A stretch of DNA of 64,000 nucleotides from Harmothoe impar (lineage: Eukaryota > Annelida > Polychaeta > Phyllodocida > Polynoidae): the NCBI GenBank assembly GCA_947462335.1, contig OX381720.1:45168654-45232653 (forward strand), given 5' to 3'. Shown in pieces: positions 36,698 to 48,700 of this stretch (within the stretch, counting starts at the first letter, position 1; each line of letters begins with the position of its first letter). A model generated the notes under the pieces. That model was not told the DNA's origin and did no database searches. It saw only the letters and a program-made list of their open reading frames with translations. The position numbers were made by a program, and so were the translations under genes.

Positions 36698-36754
36698 AAC
36701 GTAGTCGAGGAACTGGAGTGGTCACCTATGGAACTACTAGACTCAAGTCTTTAA
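36698..36754 (+). CDS. Candidate alternative last exon of the 857-aa membrane-protein gene
   Basis: Preceded by TTTTTATATATATTTTACAG, a good acceptor. It reads NVVEELEWSPMELLDSSL then TAA in phase 0. The upstream exon contains an internal donor CAG|GTATGG at 35259/35260, also phase 0, right after the codons for PSPIEQ. Splicing these would replace the last 33 residues of the long isoform with 18 residues ending DSSL, a class I PDZ-ligand pattern. No transcript evidence is available, and the exon is small. Confidence 0.4.
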   Translation, partial: NVVEELEWSPMELLDSSL

Positions 36755-37649
36755 GTGGCCTTGGTAAATACTGGCTTACATGTATTTTTTGTAATGCCTA
36801 ATGGTCGGATGTTAACCTGTGTACGTGGGATAGAAAGAAGTTAGATTTAATCCATATTTGAGGTTTTACAATTAGGTCTATGTCTCATTAAATATAAGTA
36901 AGCCACCAGCTCCCATTGGAAAACCATCAGCAATATACATTAACATGCAGATATATGTACATGTACTTCATGACGCGGTGCATATCATATAATAATTAAT
37001 CACCAGTCATTTCAATAGACTATACTGACCATGAATAATGATTCTTTGCAAGTAGCAATAGCATTTCCGGTTAAAGCAATATGATAAATGCAGTTGGTTA
37101 TAAATTAATATCTATCATTAAACATCTACCCGTAAATAATGGGTATGCCGACTGATCAAATTAAAAAGGAATAGAGGATTTCACAATGAACATGTATATG
37201 TACCCGGCATTATGAATTATAGAATAAAATCAAAGTACATTAACCTATTGTGGACATTTGTAATATGTAGCTTCTTGAATGTAGATTTTAGAGTATATGG
37301 ATGTAGTTACTACATGGTACATTGGTTCAGTCTGCTGACAATAGACAATGTCACATTTAAGTCGAATTTATAGGCTAGACATGACACCCTGTAACGGAAT
37401 ATATTGCACAGCCTTGCACGGAATTACCAGAAACCCAGTGGTGAAGAGGTAAATGGTAATGACAGTTCTCTCATAATTCTTAGCACTAAAATATCACAAA
37501 GCAAGTAATTTACTATTACATATACATGCATATGTATATACTCTAGCAGAAAAGCTGGAATCAATAAGATAGAAGCTATTAAAGGCGAAGACTATATATT
37601 CACCATCAGCCTGTACACCTATATAGAGAGGTACAGAAGCTGATATTGT

Positions 37650-38960
37650 TCAGAACATGAGATTGGACTCCACCCTTGATGAAGGTAAGCTCTCCTGGTA
37701 GGACAACTCTGAGGGAGCAACACTGAGGCGCTCATGAGGGATGTCAACCTCTCCGATCTCTGAGACGCTATCAAACTGAGATGCAATCTCACTATTGACT
37801 TCATATCCTGAACGACGTACCGGTATTCCCTTTTTGAGGAACCTCCCACGCTTTGCCCCCGCATTCTCATAAGTATTGAAATCCCGGTTGACTTCTTTTC
37901 TTCTGAGCAAGTTCAGCCCCCGCATTCGCGCCAGCTTGTTGCGGCTACTCATGTCTTCAACGATGTCTTCAACCTCGTCATCGATACCGCCCATGAGACT
38001 GGAGCAGCGCATCGAGCTGGAATCATCCTCGTCGATCGTGAAGGTGTTCCTTGACAGGTCCATCATTTCTACATCAGGTTCCGGTCCATGCTCTGCAGCA
38101 TCATAGATGGCTTCCTGTATGCTTCCACTTCCGTCCGACGGTGTTGCCGGACGCTCGGCGAGTCGTTCCTCGATCCTTTCGTCATCTGTACCGACATAGT
38201 GGGCTGGGAGTGGGCCGGTGTCAGCCAGACTCTCCCCCTCCAATGTAACGTCACTTTGAGCATCTTCCATCATACTACTGGCTTTGCCCAGAGAACGAGC
38301 CTCAGCGACTGTCCGGTCTATGGTCTCATACTCGGGCATGGATTGGGGTTCGTCCAGAACCATCGAAGCAGCTGGGCTTCGGGAAGGCGTTGTAAAGGTA
38401 ACGCCTTTTTTCCAGGACGATGAAAAGTCTGATATTGTTCCATTAGATGTTGAAGCGTGGGGCTCATCACTAACAACAAGCCAATCATCTGACCTGGCAT
38501 CCAGTGCAGTTGGGGTGTAGTCCTCATCCTCCTCTATCTCTGCTATCACAGAGGCTACCCGCTCTGCTGGTGTCTCTGTAACGGTGTTCAGTTCCACAGG
38601 GGCATACCTCAAGGTGTTCCCCTGACTAGTCACACTAGCAACAGCCGCCAGAGCAGTCAGGTTCTCCGGCACCGGGTCATCCGTAGCTAGCACCCTTCGC
38701 TTCAAGTCGGTCCTCAGCTCGGGTTCTCCCAGGTTGAACACAGAGAACAGTTTGTAGTTGTACTTGAGGGCTATACAGGTGTACACCATGACCATGATGA
38801 CAAAGCCCCCTGCCACCACCACCAGGATCACCCCCACCGTCTTGGCTGCAAAGCTGTTGGGCAGGACCTGTGTCAGGATAATGCCAATCACGGTCAGGAG
38901 GAAAGCCAACACGGCACAGGTCACCCCCAAGATGTTCCACTGTTTCTCTTTTCTATACAT
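37650..38960 (-). CDS. Unrecognised two-TM protein with acidic tail (436 aa)
   Basis: Single open frame from the ATG at 38960 (MYRKEKQW...) to the stop at 37650. The frame continues upstream without another ATG, so a 5' exon cannot be excluded. TM1 is about residues 10-31 (ILGVTCAVLAFLLTVIGIIL), followed by a short loop (TQVLPNSFAAK). TM2 is VGVILVVVAGGFVIMVMVYT, then ALKYNYKLFSVF and a roughly 370-residue tail rich in Asp/Glu/Ser (for example the region encoded about 38490-38560). The C-terminus NLMF fits a class II PDZ ligand. The gene converges with the 857-aa gene, which shares the TM hairpin plus aromatic KY...F juxtamembrane plus tail plan. Family not recognised. Confidence 0.8.
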   Translation of the reverse strand: MYRKEKQWNILGVTCAVLAFLLTVIGIILTQVLPNSFAAKTVGVILVVVAGGFVIMVMVYTCIALKYNYKLFSVFNLGEPELRTDLKRRVLATDDPVPENLTALAAVASVTSQGNTLRYAPVELNTVTETPAERVASVIAEIEEDEDYTPTALDARSDDWLVVSDEPHASTSNGTISDFSSSWKKGVTFTTPSRSPAASMVLDEPQSMPEYETIDRTVAEARSLGKASSMMEDAQSDVTLEGESLADTGPLPAHYVGTDDERIEERLAERPATPSDGSGSIQEAIYDAAEHGPEPDVEMMDLSRNTFTIDEDDSSSMRCSSLMGGIDDEVEDIVEDMSSRNKLARMRGLNLLRRKEVNRDFNTYENAGAKRGRFLKKGIPVRRSGYEVNSEIASQFDSVSEIGEVDIPHERLSVAPSELSYQESLPSSRVESNLMF

Positions 38961-41658
38961 TTCGGATATGTGGTATGCCACTCAAAGGCAAATTCCTATG
39001 ATATTCCTTGTTCTATTATGCCTCACTCCTCATATGGAGAACCAGAGAAGGGTTTTGCATTTTCTTTCAGAGGATAATCGACCACACCTTTGCTTTGCTC
39101 CTGAAATCAGATACTTCCATGGGTGTGGATTCCTATTTCTATGTCACCCCAGCAGAACACTGGATATGACATTAACAGGCAGGAGAGGTTATTTGCCTCC
39201 CTTTTCAAACTAAAATACCATCCTTCATGATATAGTAAATCCAGTGATTAACCAGAGGTTTCCATAACCACTGTAACTGCCTCCTTGTGGAATGGGGGTC
39301 TGTAGGCACCTTATTTAAGAGGACAGTGACAGGGACAGGAAGACCTTGGTGGGGCAGGACCAGGTAGGGATGGCTCCGTAGGTGGGCAGGTGGCCTATTT
39401 CGATGTTTGCTGTCTGTTGGGGCCAGGGTGAAGGCATATTTGCACAGGGGACCATGTAGGCCTCCCTACAGACAGACGGCAGTGGGTCTGGGTGTATCTG
39501 GGTGGGGTGTACACCAATGGGTATAATACGTTTTTCAATGTTTACCCCTTCCTCTTTGTCTCTAATTATTGCATTTTTCCTCTTCGTCCACTTCTAATGA
39601 TTATGAATTTGTCCTGACAAAATAAAATTAATGTGTAAATGTGTGGGATTACACAATATAGATTGCAGATCCGTGCATACACTTGTTGTCCTATAATGGT
39701 CCCTGCTTGATATTGACTCTTCCTACAATGGAGTCGTGAGGTCTTCCCTTTCTAATCGTGCCACAGAATACAGTGATTTTTATTGTTTTATTGTTTTAAC
39801 CTTTTTCCTGAGTTTTATTCTTTCATTGGGCCGGTGAGTGCTGGGTGGGGGTGTTCTGACATGAAATATAAATTTTAAATGTGGTATAAATATTAATGCG
39901 TACGTTATTCGCGTTTATGTGTAAGGGTTAGCCTCGGCTTGACCCATTGTATTTACAGTTGAACTTTACTATCCCAGGGATTAGAAAACATGATCATGAA
40001 ATCCCTGCAAAGTATTTTGTACATAGTATTTTTATTTGCATTATTAATTAGACAGACCACTAAGCTGGTTTATTTGGTTATATGTTCCGACTGGAAGGCA
40101 ACACATAGATGTTAATGTGACAAATAAACATGATGTCTTTCCAAAATGGATTTTGTTTCTTTTACCCATCTCTATATCTATGGAGGTTTTTAATATGATG
40201 TCCCTTTGTAAATACCTCTGGGTTGATCAGACATTAGATAACTTTTTAGCAAATGAGGCGATTATATGACCATACTTATTTTACAATTATAGTATTATCA
40301 AATCATTTTAAAAGGTCTTAACATTACGTACATTCAGAAAATGGCATAGCATCTATACAAATATCTGGTTTATCAAATATGTGTTGGAAAACGTCCCATG
40401 TTATAGCTTTCTGTTAACAACTGTTGCCATATATTTACTATTCATGATCATTCTACATGTATAAGCAACTTATTCTTTGATAGATTCTTATGAGAGGAAT
40501 GCATATGAACTATAAGGGCTAAACACACATTGGAAACGCACCTTCCGACGTTGAAACGCTCTTGTTGAAGCAGTAAAGGTTTACAAGGCAGTAAGGAAAC
40601 AACTATACACACACGATAACCAACTTGTTGAACGTATTAACTATTGTGATATGGCAGTTCTTCTGCCTATGGATGGATATTTTATACAGATAATCCCTTA
40701 ATAGTAAATTAATAGAATTAATGAAGAATACTGTAAATGAATGTTTTACAAACTAACACTTTGAATTATTGGGCTCTAAGGCCTCTCTCATACTTGGTAA
40801 TATACATGTACAGCATGCATCTATGCACAGGTTTATCAGAATTTAGCTATTTCTCAATTAATTAGAATTTTGAAATTGCTGATTTCACATTATTATCAGG
40901 CTGGTGTGTAGAAGATGAGACATGTATTTCAACATGTCGCCCCAACACACTAGACTTATCATACATCGCGTGGTCCAGACCACACACTGTGCAACAGTCT
41001 AGTCTGCATACAGACGCGCCATCTGGAGGATAGACCTGGTCACCATCTTGGAAATCCTTATGTTAGAATTAACACATGACTGCAAACTATCGCCATTTCT
41101 TGCACCACCCAGACTATATAGGCCTACCACACAAGGGGTCGCACATAAAAGAATTGTGTCTCGTCATACGTCTATTCATTTTATGTACACATTATCTAAC
41201 ATTCTTACATAATTTCAGGAATATCCATAAACCGGTACATGTATATCTCATCTGGGTGGGATACAGGTAGTTGATTTGATCGATATAATTACATTCAATA
41301 TACAAACAAAAATAACATAGGCTAACGTATTATACATCTTGGACTTGCAGCGTGCGGCAAGTTTCTCAGAGACTTAGAATTCCTTTTATATCGATGAAAA
41401 ATACACATTTTGGGCCAGTTCTGGTTTCCAACAGAATACTTCCATTCAGATAATCCTCCAAATCTATTTAGTTCGAAACAATTCTTTACTGCACTGGCTT
41501 CAGTGACTATAAAGCAAAGGAAGTTTTGTTACTCTTCCAGGTTTATTTGTCTAATTATATTTTCATGGATTTGTAATAGATTTCACTTTTCATACGACTT
41601 CTTTGCCTTAACATGACATAAATGAATATGAATTGAATATAATAGTTGTATCTTGAAA
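38961..41658. other. Intergenic 2.7 kb between the 436-aa gene and VPS29
   Basis: This contains the upstream region of the minus-strand 436-aa gene and the 3' flank of VPS29. TTTATT at about 41542 reads as AATAAA on the minus strand, 110 bp past the VPS29 stop, and is a plausible poly(A) signal. No other exon or structured repeat is recognised; 39,240-39,500 is moderately G-rich. Confidence 0.5.
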
Positions 41659-44600
41659 TTAGTTCTTCTTGTACTCTATCCTTTCTACTTTGACATCATC
41701 CCCGCTGAGTTGGTACACATAAGCCACTACCGTTGACTGTTGGATGTCTAGCAGAACAAAAGATGGTATAACGCTACTGAAATAAATGAAAAGTATAATC
41801 ATTATGTGTTATAATACTCACGATCGTTTCCGTCACTTTAAACGAATTCCTTGTCATTGACACATGATACTTGCAAGTTTTTAATGATCTTTTAATTTCC
41901 AGACACAATGAGAAAAGAACCACAGATGTAATAATTTAGTCTTTTTTTTAAATTTATTAAGATCGCAGTTAAATTATTATAAGGCATATTTAAGATGTAC
42001 CAGATACTGTAAATTCTCGTGTATAACCAGCATCTCACAGCATCTCGTAACCCGCAGGTTATAGGTGGAAATTTACGGTATTTCATATTCAATTTCTATG
42101 CATAGCACAATAAAGGAAATCCCACCTGTCTAGGGCATTGTAGGCTCCTGTAGCAGAGCCTGGGTTGATGTAGAATTTGCTCTCGTGTTCAAATGCTTCG
42201 AACTTGTGCGTGTGGCCGGTGATGAGAATGTCTACGTCTAGTTGGCGCTGAATGAGAGCGAGGCTCTCCGTGTCGCCCCATGGCACCACTTGGTGGCCAT
42301 GACATAAACCGATCCTGAACTGACCCACTGTCACCACTTTCTGTTCTGGGTAGTTCATGTTCTGTGCAGAAAAGGGAGAAGAAAATGGTGGGTTTTGTCC
42401 ACATAGATATGCAGTTTTTTTTTTTGTTTTTTTTTGTCTTTTTTTTTAATTTCTTCAAAATTTGCTTATACTTGTGTGTCGTTTTTACTTTCATTTTTTT
42501 TAAACAGAAACGGAGCACTTCGTGATTTCGGCAACACTGATATAGGTTCAATATTGGGAGGGGTACGGCCCTATACTGTTCCAATATGGCAAGTCCCGCA
42601 GTGTACAAGATATCTATTTTCTGAGCGAAATAGGCCTTCAGGAAAGTCTCATATTTATTCCTAATTTTTCTATAAAGGACGTAATACGTCCATCAAATGG
42701 TGTGAATTGCACTCACCTCATCAAAGTCCCCACGCACAACATGGACATCGCTGGCTAGTGTCTTGAGATAATCAAACGAATCCTTGGTACAGAGATTTCC
42801 TGTGCACAGGATATGCTGGATTTTACCAGGCACTAGCAACTTCTTGAACTTAGCTGGCAGCGAACTGCTGCGATGTGGAATGTGGAGATCACCGAGCACG
42901 AGCACCAACTGTAAGGCAACGGTAATGTGTCAATTCAATTTAAATTTTTGTTATTCAAATCCTCAACTGAGGCAGACTGAGAGGAATGAAGAAAAGAAGT
43001 CAGATTCAGCTGTCACTCTAGCTGCGGGTAAAACAAAGGTTTTTCCCTAAGCCTAGTAAGGGCACTCCAAGGGACACCCCAGTCAGCCAGTGCGGATTAT
43101 AGAATTCTCCCCAAGTCAGGATGCGGGTTATACGCGAGATGCGGGTAGCGAGTGGGAATTTGATCTCCCGGGATACTTTATTTGATAAGTGTTATAGCAC
43201 CATGTCTCTTGCGAGGTTTGACACTTTAAAGGACTATCTCATTTATGTTGCCATTGTGACACTATAAATTCTAGACTCAATATTAAAGATCCATCAGACA
43301 TTGAATGGATTCTTTGATGGATTTAATTCTAGGGACCCGGGAGTGCTCATTAATTAATCACATGGGGGGGGGGGGGGTCAGACTCGCACTTCCAGTATCC
43401 AACTCTACCACCCTCCGTAGGGACTGGTAGCATTTGGGTCATTTGGATACCTGCACTCACGGGGCGGAATCTGGTGACTTTCTGTGGGATAGCTGAATCA
43501 CGATTGACGAGTGTAAATGTTTGCGCGCATCGCAATTGTTGATGTTCCAAATGCAACCAGTCCCTATGGAGGGTGGCGGAGTTGGAGACTAGAAGTGTGA
43601 GTCTGGGGTGTGGTCCGTTGGAGGGAGGGAGGGGGGGGGGGGAGGGGGTAATAAAGATTGACCTCTCCTGCAGGGGGGGGGGGGGGTGATAATACCTTAA
43701 AGCTTGACCGTCATAGTTGAAGTGAGGTCAAAAGCACTTTTGGATATAGTTCAGTTTTCATTCACAAGAGGGCTCTTAAGGGCTGGGAGCTCAGCTCTTA
43801 CAGGAACAAGATAGGGTGAATATGTTGTAGCTGGACAATGCTCATGGTCCCTTGTCCAAACACTGCTGCCCTCTGGTGGAACTGTTATTTTAGTCCATGT
43901 ATGGAAAATGCTGAACTTATTCCCTGATGGCCCAGCTTTAAGCAAAAAAGCCCACGCATTACGCAAGTTCAATGAGGAAGGGCGGGGGGATTTCGTGGCC
44001 TTCGGTGGGGCGGGGGGGGGGGGGGGGGGACACGAAAAAATTCTACACACTCTACTCGAGATGGGTGAAATTTCCTAGTCTCTAGAACAAACACTAGTAA
44101 ATCTGTCCGCGATGCTACGTGGTGCTACCGGGAGCTTGAGCCTGCCACACGTTACACCAGATACCGTAGCTTTTTCTCTGCTATTGAACCCCGGTTGGAC
44201 AAGCGTCACCAATGAGTGCTGATGTCAGTGGTACATGGCAGACTGTCGCTCCAGAAACGTCTGTAGTTGCAAGGACAGCCAGGGACCGCTTTCGCGGCCC
44301 TGCATCTGTCACAGTGCTAACAGCCCAAATGGATTCATTGATTTCTCAGCCAAAAAACATGTTACATGTACAATAAATGTCCTTGTAAATGTGTCTTCAT
44401 GTATTATGTTAGTTTGTAGTCTTTCCGACTTTCGGAAGAATACTTTGCTTTAGAGTAAAAATGTGTGGGCTATTTTGAGCTAAAATCGTTTCCCTGAGAA
44501 TGGTTGATTACCCTAAAAATGCCACGTCCAGTAGAGTGTCCTATATTATATTAGTCAATCACCACACATGATATGTGAATAGTTGACCAATGAGAAAAGA

Positions 44601-45506
44601 TTTTAACCAACCAAATGCAAGAAACAGAATGATGATATCTTTAAAAGTTAATGCTAGAGAGCCCCTCAAAGTTGGGAGAGTTCTAGCCAGGGAAGAGCCT
44701 GGGACCAATCCAAGGAGTAACACAGTGGGAAACGCTGACAGGTACATGGTGCCAACTTTTCTTTATCAGAAAATCATAGAAAATAAAGTACCAACTTTTC
44801 TTTATCAGAAAATCATAGAAAATAAAGTATCAACAGTAGATGAATAATAGTTACATATCTCATTATCTGTATTTCACTGGATCCCCCTGTCATTTTGAGA
44901 TATCATATTATGATAAATCATTAAATGCCGATCATTTTTAAGAATAGCGTTGTCCTACCTATCTGTAGGGGAAGTGTATGATTTGTGGCAGTTTGCTCTG
45001 GAGACTAGCCAAGGGAATTTCCACCCCATCGGCGTGAGATTTCAGATGATTGAGGGGTTCCAGTTGTGTTTTTTTTAATTATTTTGCAGTGTGTATTTAT
45101 TCATAAAATGATATTTCAAAATACAACAATAAAAAAATACATGTGAGCTTCATGGCTGTGGGGGAGGGCAACCAAATCTAGTCTCTTGAGAAAACACAAC
45201 TGGTTCCTCCATATCATATGGGCAGCACTACCAAGGGCCATCAACACAGTAACTCACTGGAGCTATTGGTATTCATTTGATAAGGGAGTTTATTGCAATA
45301 TTTTATATTGGGGGCGGAGCCTATCAATACGCCACAGTGGCGGTGCAAAATTGAACTCTGTAAGCTCTATTACGAAATTTACATCTTATTTCACGTGAAT
45401 AGCATGTGTGCTTTATATCTACAAACGACATGGCGTCATATCATATCTAAAAGAGACCTATTTATAAAGATTAAACACTAAAAACAGAAGATGACAGCCT
45501 TACCAT
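41659..45506 (-). CDS. VPS29: VPS29 retromer subunit, 4 coding exons, complete
   Basis: Exons in transcript order: 45504-45506 (the ATG only), 42717-42908, 42126-42361, 41659-41776. The total is 549 nt, 182 aa, the same length as human VPS29. The protein begins [14 protein letters not shown] and contains [40 protein letters not shown] and [16 protein letters not shown]. These are the metallophosphoesterase-fold signatures of VPS29, including D8, H10 and the GHTH metal-site motif, and it ends [16 protein letters not shown]29 is the scaffold subunit of the retromer and retriever complexes, recycling cargo from endosomes. An exon that codes only for the initiator Met is also how the human gene is built, as I recall it. 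It is divergent from RAD9. Intron 1 (2.6 kb) carries a 39-bp duplication and poly(G) runs. Confidence 0.96.
42004..42081. mobile_element. 78-bp MITE in VPS29 intron 3
   Basis: ATACTGTAAATTCTCGTGTA at the left mirrors GGAAATTTACGGTAT at the right. The middle is 'taaccagcatc...taacccgcaggtta'. It belongs to the same short-element family as 19304-19383 and lies 45 bp from exon 3. Confidence 0.6.
44752..44829 (+). repeat. Perfect 39-bp tandem duplication
   Basis: Two identical 39-bp units beginning CCAACTTTTCTTTATCAG are adjacent in VPS29 intron 1. The perfect identity means the duplication is recent. Confidence 0.95.
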
Positions 45507-45787
45507 TTTGATTTCTTCCTCTATTTTCACTCAACCGGAAGTCACAAGACCTAAATCGTCCCGACGCACTACAGAACAGAGTTTGTGATTGGACATTGAA
45601 TACGAGGCTTCAGTACTTTCCTATAATCTAAGGTTTTGCTCTTGTCCAATGAGAATCACTGTTCTGTGTTCTTCGGCAGTGTGTTTACAATGGCGCCGCT
45701 CTCAAAACCAGAAAGCACGTTTCGTTCGTAAGATATTGACGTTTGTCTGTTTCTTTGACCTATAAAACCGTAAAGACACGCTCCAGA
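45507..45787. promoter_or_regulatory. Bidirectional VPS29/RAD9 promoter
   Basis: 281 bp between divergent start codons. It holds an ETS-type CCGGAAGT at 45535-45542, an inverted CCAAT (ATTGG) at 45588-45592, a direct CCAAT at 45646-45650, and ATGGCGCCGC at 45690-45699 (YY1/E2F-like). No TATA box was seen. Facing CCAAT boxes plus an ETS site is a typical housekeeping divergent promoter. Confidence 0.75.
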
Positions 45788-48700
45788 ATGAAGTGTATAA
45801 TCCCTGGAGCTAATGTAAAAGGTAGGTTAGAGTTTCTGAAATCTGTTGACATCATGAGCAGTAGAAGTACCGTGCCAACATTGCACAACTCTCACTGACT
45901 GTGACTGAGCATGAAACTCTAGTAGCAAGGGAACACCGACTGTCACGCCTCAGCATTAGGAGTATACGCGCGAACTATGAATTTGAGTGGCGCCCCCACC
46001 GGCAGGGAGAGGAATCACGGTTTCACAACAGGGGTGTCTCCCCTCAGTACGGGGTCTCACTGATCCTTCCAGGTAGTAAATAAAAAGTGGACGGACATCA
46101 CTTCCCACGATTACAGATTATACCCATCTCTGTCTGTTTCATGAAGAAATGGAAAGATTTTCTCTATTATATGGTATATCTAGACATTCAAAGATCCGAG
46201 TTGAGAGAACGTCATGCCATGTTGTGGAGTTCTCTAATGTCTCTAGTGCTGAGGCGTGACAGTCAGTGAAAGTGGCGAGGTTCAGGCCCCTGCAATTTAA
46301 CACATTTTAAAAGCAACCACCCCAATCTAATATTTTATTACTTGGTGAGTTAGAAGAAGACCCCTGTTAGTTAGAAAAAATCCCCGTTGGAACTGGGTCA
46401 GTTCCATCTGGCCCTTCTGCCCCGCCCTTGGCGCTGCCAGCGCCGGGCCGACGGGACCGCCGGTCGGGTCTGCGCGTCCCTGTGCGGGCCCAATGCCCCT
46501 TAGATGGCCCAGCAAACATTTTTTCCCTTCAACGCTTGAAAAAGCTTCGATTTGCTTCTAGTCTGGACTGAAATGATCGTAGGACATCATAGTTTAACAC
46601 CAACCAGGTAAAAAGCTGAAACAAATAAGTCTTCATGTCCGAAAATGTTTTTTTCTGACGCAACATGGGCCGTCGCAAGGCACAACTGTTGTGGGACCTT
46701 AGTTCCTCTCCCTGCCGGTGGCACGCAGGGATTATGAGCACATATTTCGCGGCACCGCACAGTCGGTGTTCCCTTGCTACTAGAGTTTCATGGACTGAGC
46801 AGTGTTGCCGAAAAATTTTTATGCACACATGATTCACTAGTGACTATAAATATTTGGTTTTTGGCAAGCTAATCGAAAATCATACCACATGAAAGCTGGA
46901 GACTTTGCCAACAGAATGTACTTTAGATAAATAAAATACAGCAAGTAGAAGCAAAGCTACGATTTTTTGAAATAGAAATGTTAGGTACTTAGGACTGATT
47001 TTTTAATCACCATTTTCTTAGAATGAGTATCAGTCTGTATCCGGAGGAATTGGAGCTAATGATGCTTATAAAACGGTTATATTCACATCTAAATTGGTGC
47101 AGGCCGCATAGGTGAGCCCTAAATCTATCTAAATATTTTTCAAGGTTATGTTTTCTATGCAGGCCACCCTTTTGAAAATTTCCTCCCCGAAATGAATGGG
47201 GGTCGCCCATGCAGTAGCCCTACTGACGTGAGAGGATCGGGAGGCTTAGTAGGGGTAAGAGAGTGGCTACCATTTTCTGGGCCTTTTTTAATATCATCAC
47301 TCATGACATCAGCAGAGTGCAGGTAAATTAGGTCAATATACAGCCCACTGACTATGCTGGTACAGCAGCCTGTGACTCAATGTACATCGTGTGGAGGCAT
47401 TGGGACAGTGGCACCAGTACACACACTGACCACACACACTGAGTGGGGAATTTTTTTTTACCTTACCGCTGCTCATTTTTGAACTAATAATACATTTTAA
47501 CAAAAAAGAGAAGCCAGTCACACCAGCTTAAAGCAAACAGTTAGGTGCTTCTGTGGTTATATCTTTTATGGTGATTTGACAATGCAAAGCTTATCATATC
47601 TTCATGGAAAGTCAAAATTCCTTTAATATCGCAGAGTAAAATTAGCATAGCAGTTTTTGACCCAGGGGCACTGCTGTGCCTCAGGGTCTTATACGACGGT
47701 TCTGAACCCAATTTAAGACATTTTTCCCATCACTTGTATCTGGAATAATTCTGCAAATAAGTGTTCCTGCCAAACAAATGAAAAAATTAAAAAAAATTAA
47801 AGTTGATATATTCAGATTCACACTGTGGCTTCAAAAGTACCATTTAGTTAAGAATTGAGGAAACTACAACTGTTTTGAAAACTGGTGTTGACCAGAGCTT
47901 TAGAATTTCTCAACAAAATCACCCATACATATCCCTGCCTATTGACCAGACTATTCACTCCACAGTGAAAAGCTCAACATATTTGGAATCAGTGAACTGT
48001 TTTACATAACATAGTAAATCGTATTATATTCCATGGAGGGAAAGTGCCTAAACCATCATTTTGAACATTGCCCAAATACTATAGTGGCAGATACGCGGGC
48101 GCTTTGCGCAGTGAGGCCGTGCCCGTCCCTACACACAGGGTGACAGGCCAATGTCTGAATGTGGCCTGTGTAGCGACATCGTACACAGGCCATTTATCTT
48201 CTACACAGGCCCCATAGAACTAGCATATATACATTGATGTCATTTAGGTGATTTCATGCTAATCAATATTGATATTATATAGGTGTTCTTTTCAGGAGAA
48301 CTGCTAAGGCCATCAGCATGCCCTCAAAGGGGCCGAATGAAAAGTTCAATATAATAATAGTTTGATGTCGTCATCGTCACATAATACCCCATATATAGTC
48401 TATCTACCGCCTACCACATACAATTGCTATATAGAATCCATCACGTATTGAGCTACAGACAATGATTGCTGTTGTGTTTCAGTATTCGGGCGTGCAATAC
48501 ATTCACTATCAAAGATTGGAGATGAATTATACATAGAAGCACTGGAACATGGGGTAAGTGTAATAAATATCATGCAAGTAATAATCCTAGTCCTATCTAA
48601 ATTTAGAATGTAGGATAACCTAAGGTGTATAGCGAATACATAAAAGAAAGGCAAAAAGAACATGAATGTAAACATCTTTTTCATACTTTCTCATGAGTAT

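Noticed and set aside
38051..38520. Plus-strand frames of 65-111 codons
   Set aside because: Antisense to the coding tail of the 436-aa protein; shadows.
37619..38981. Extending the 436-aa minus-strand protein to the upstream GTG at 38981
   Set aside because: The first codon there is GTG, not ATG, and animal genes rarely start so. The ATG at 38960 is preferred, with an upstream spliced exon left open.
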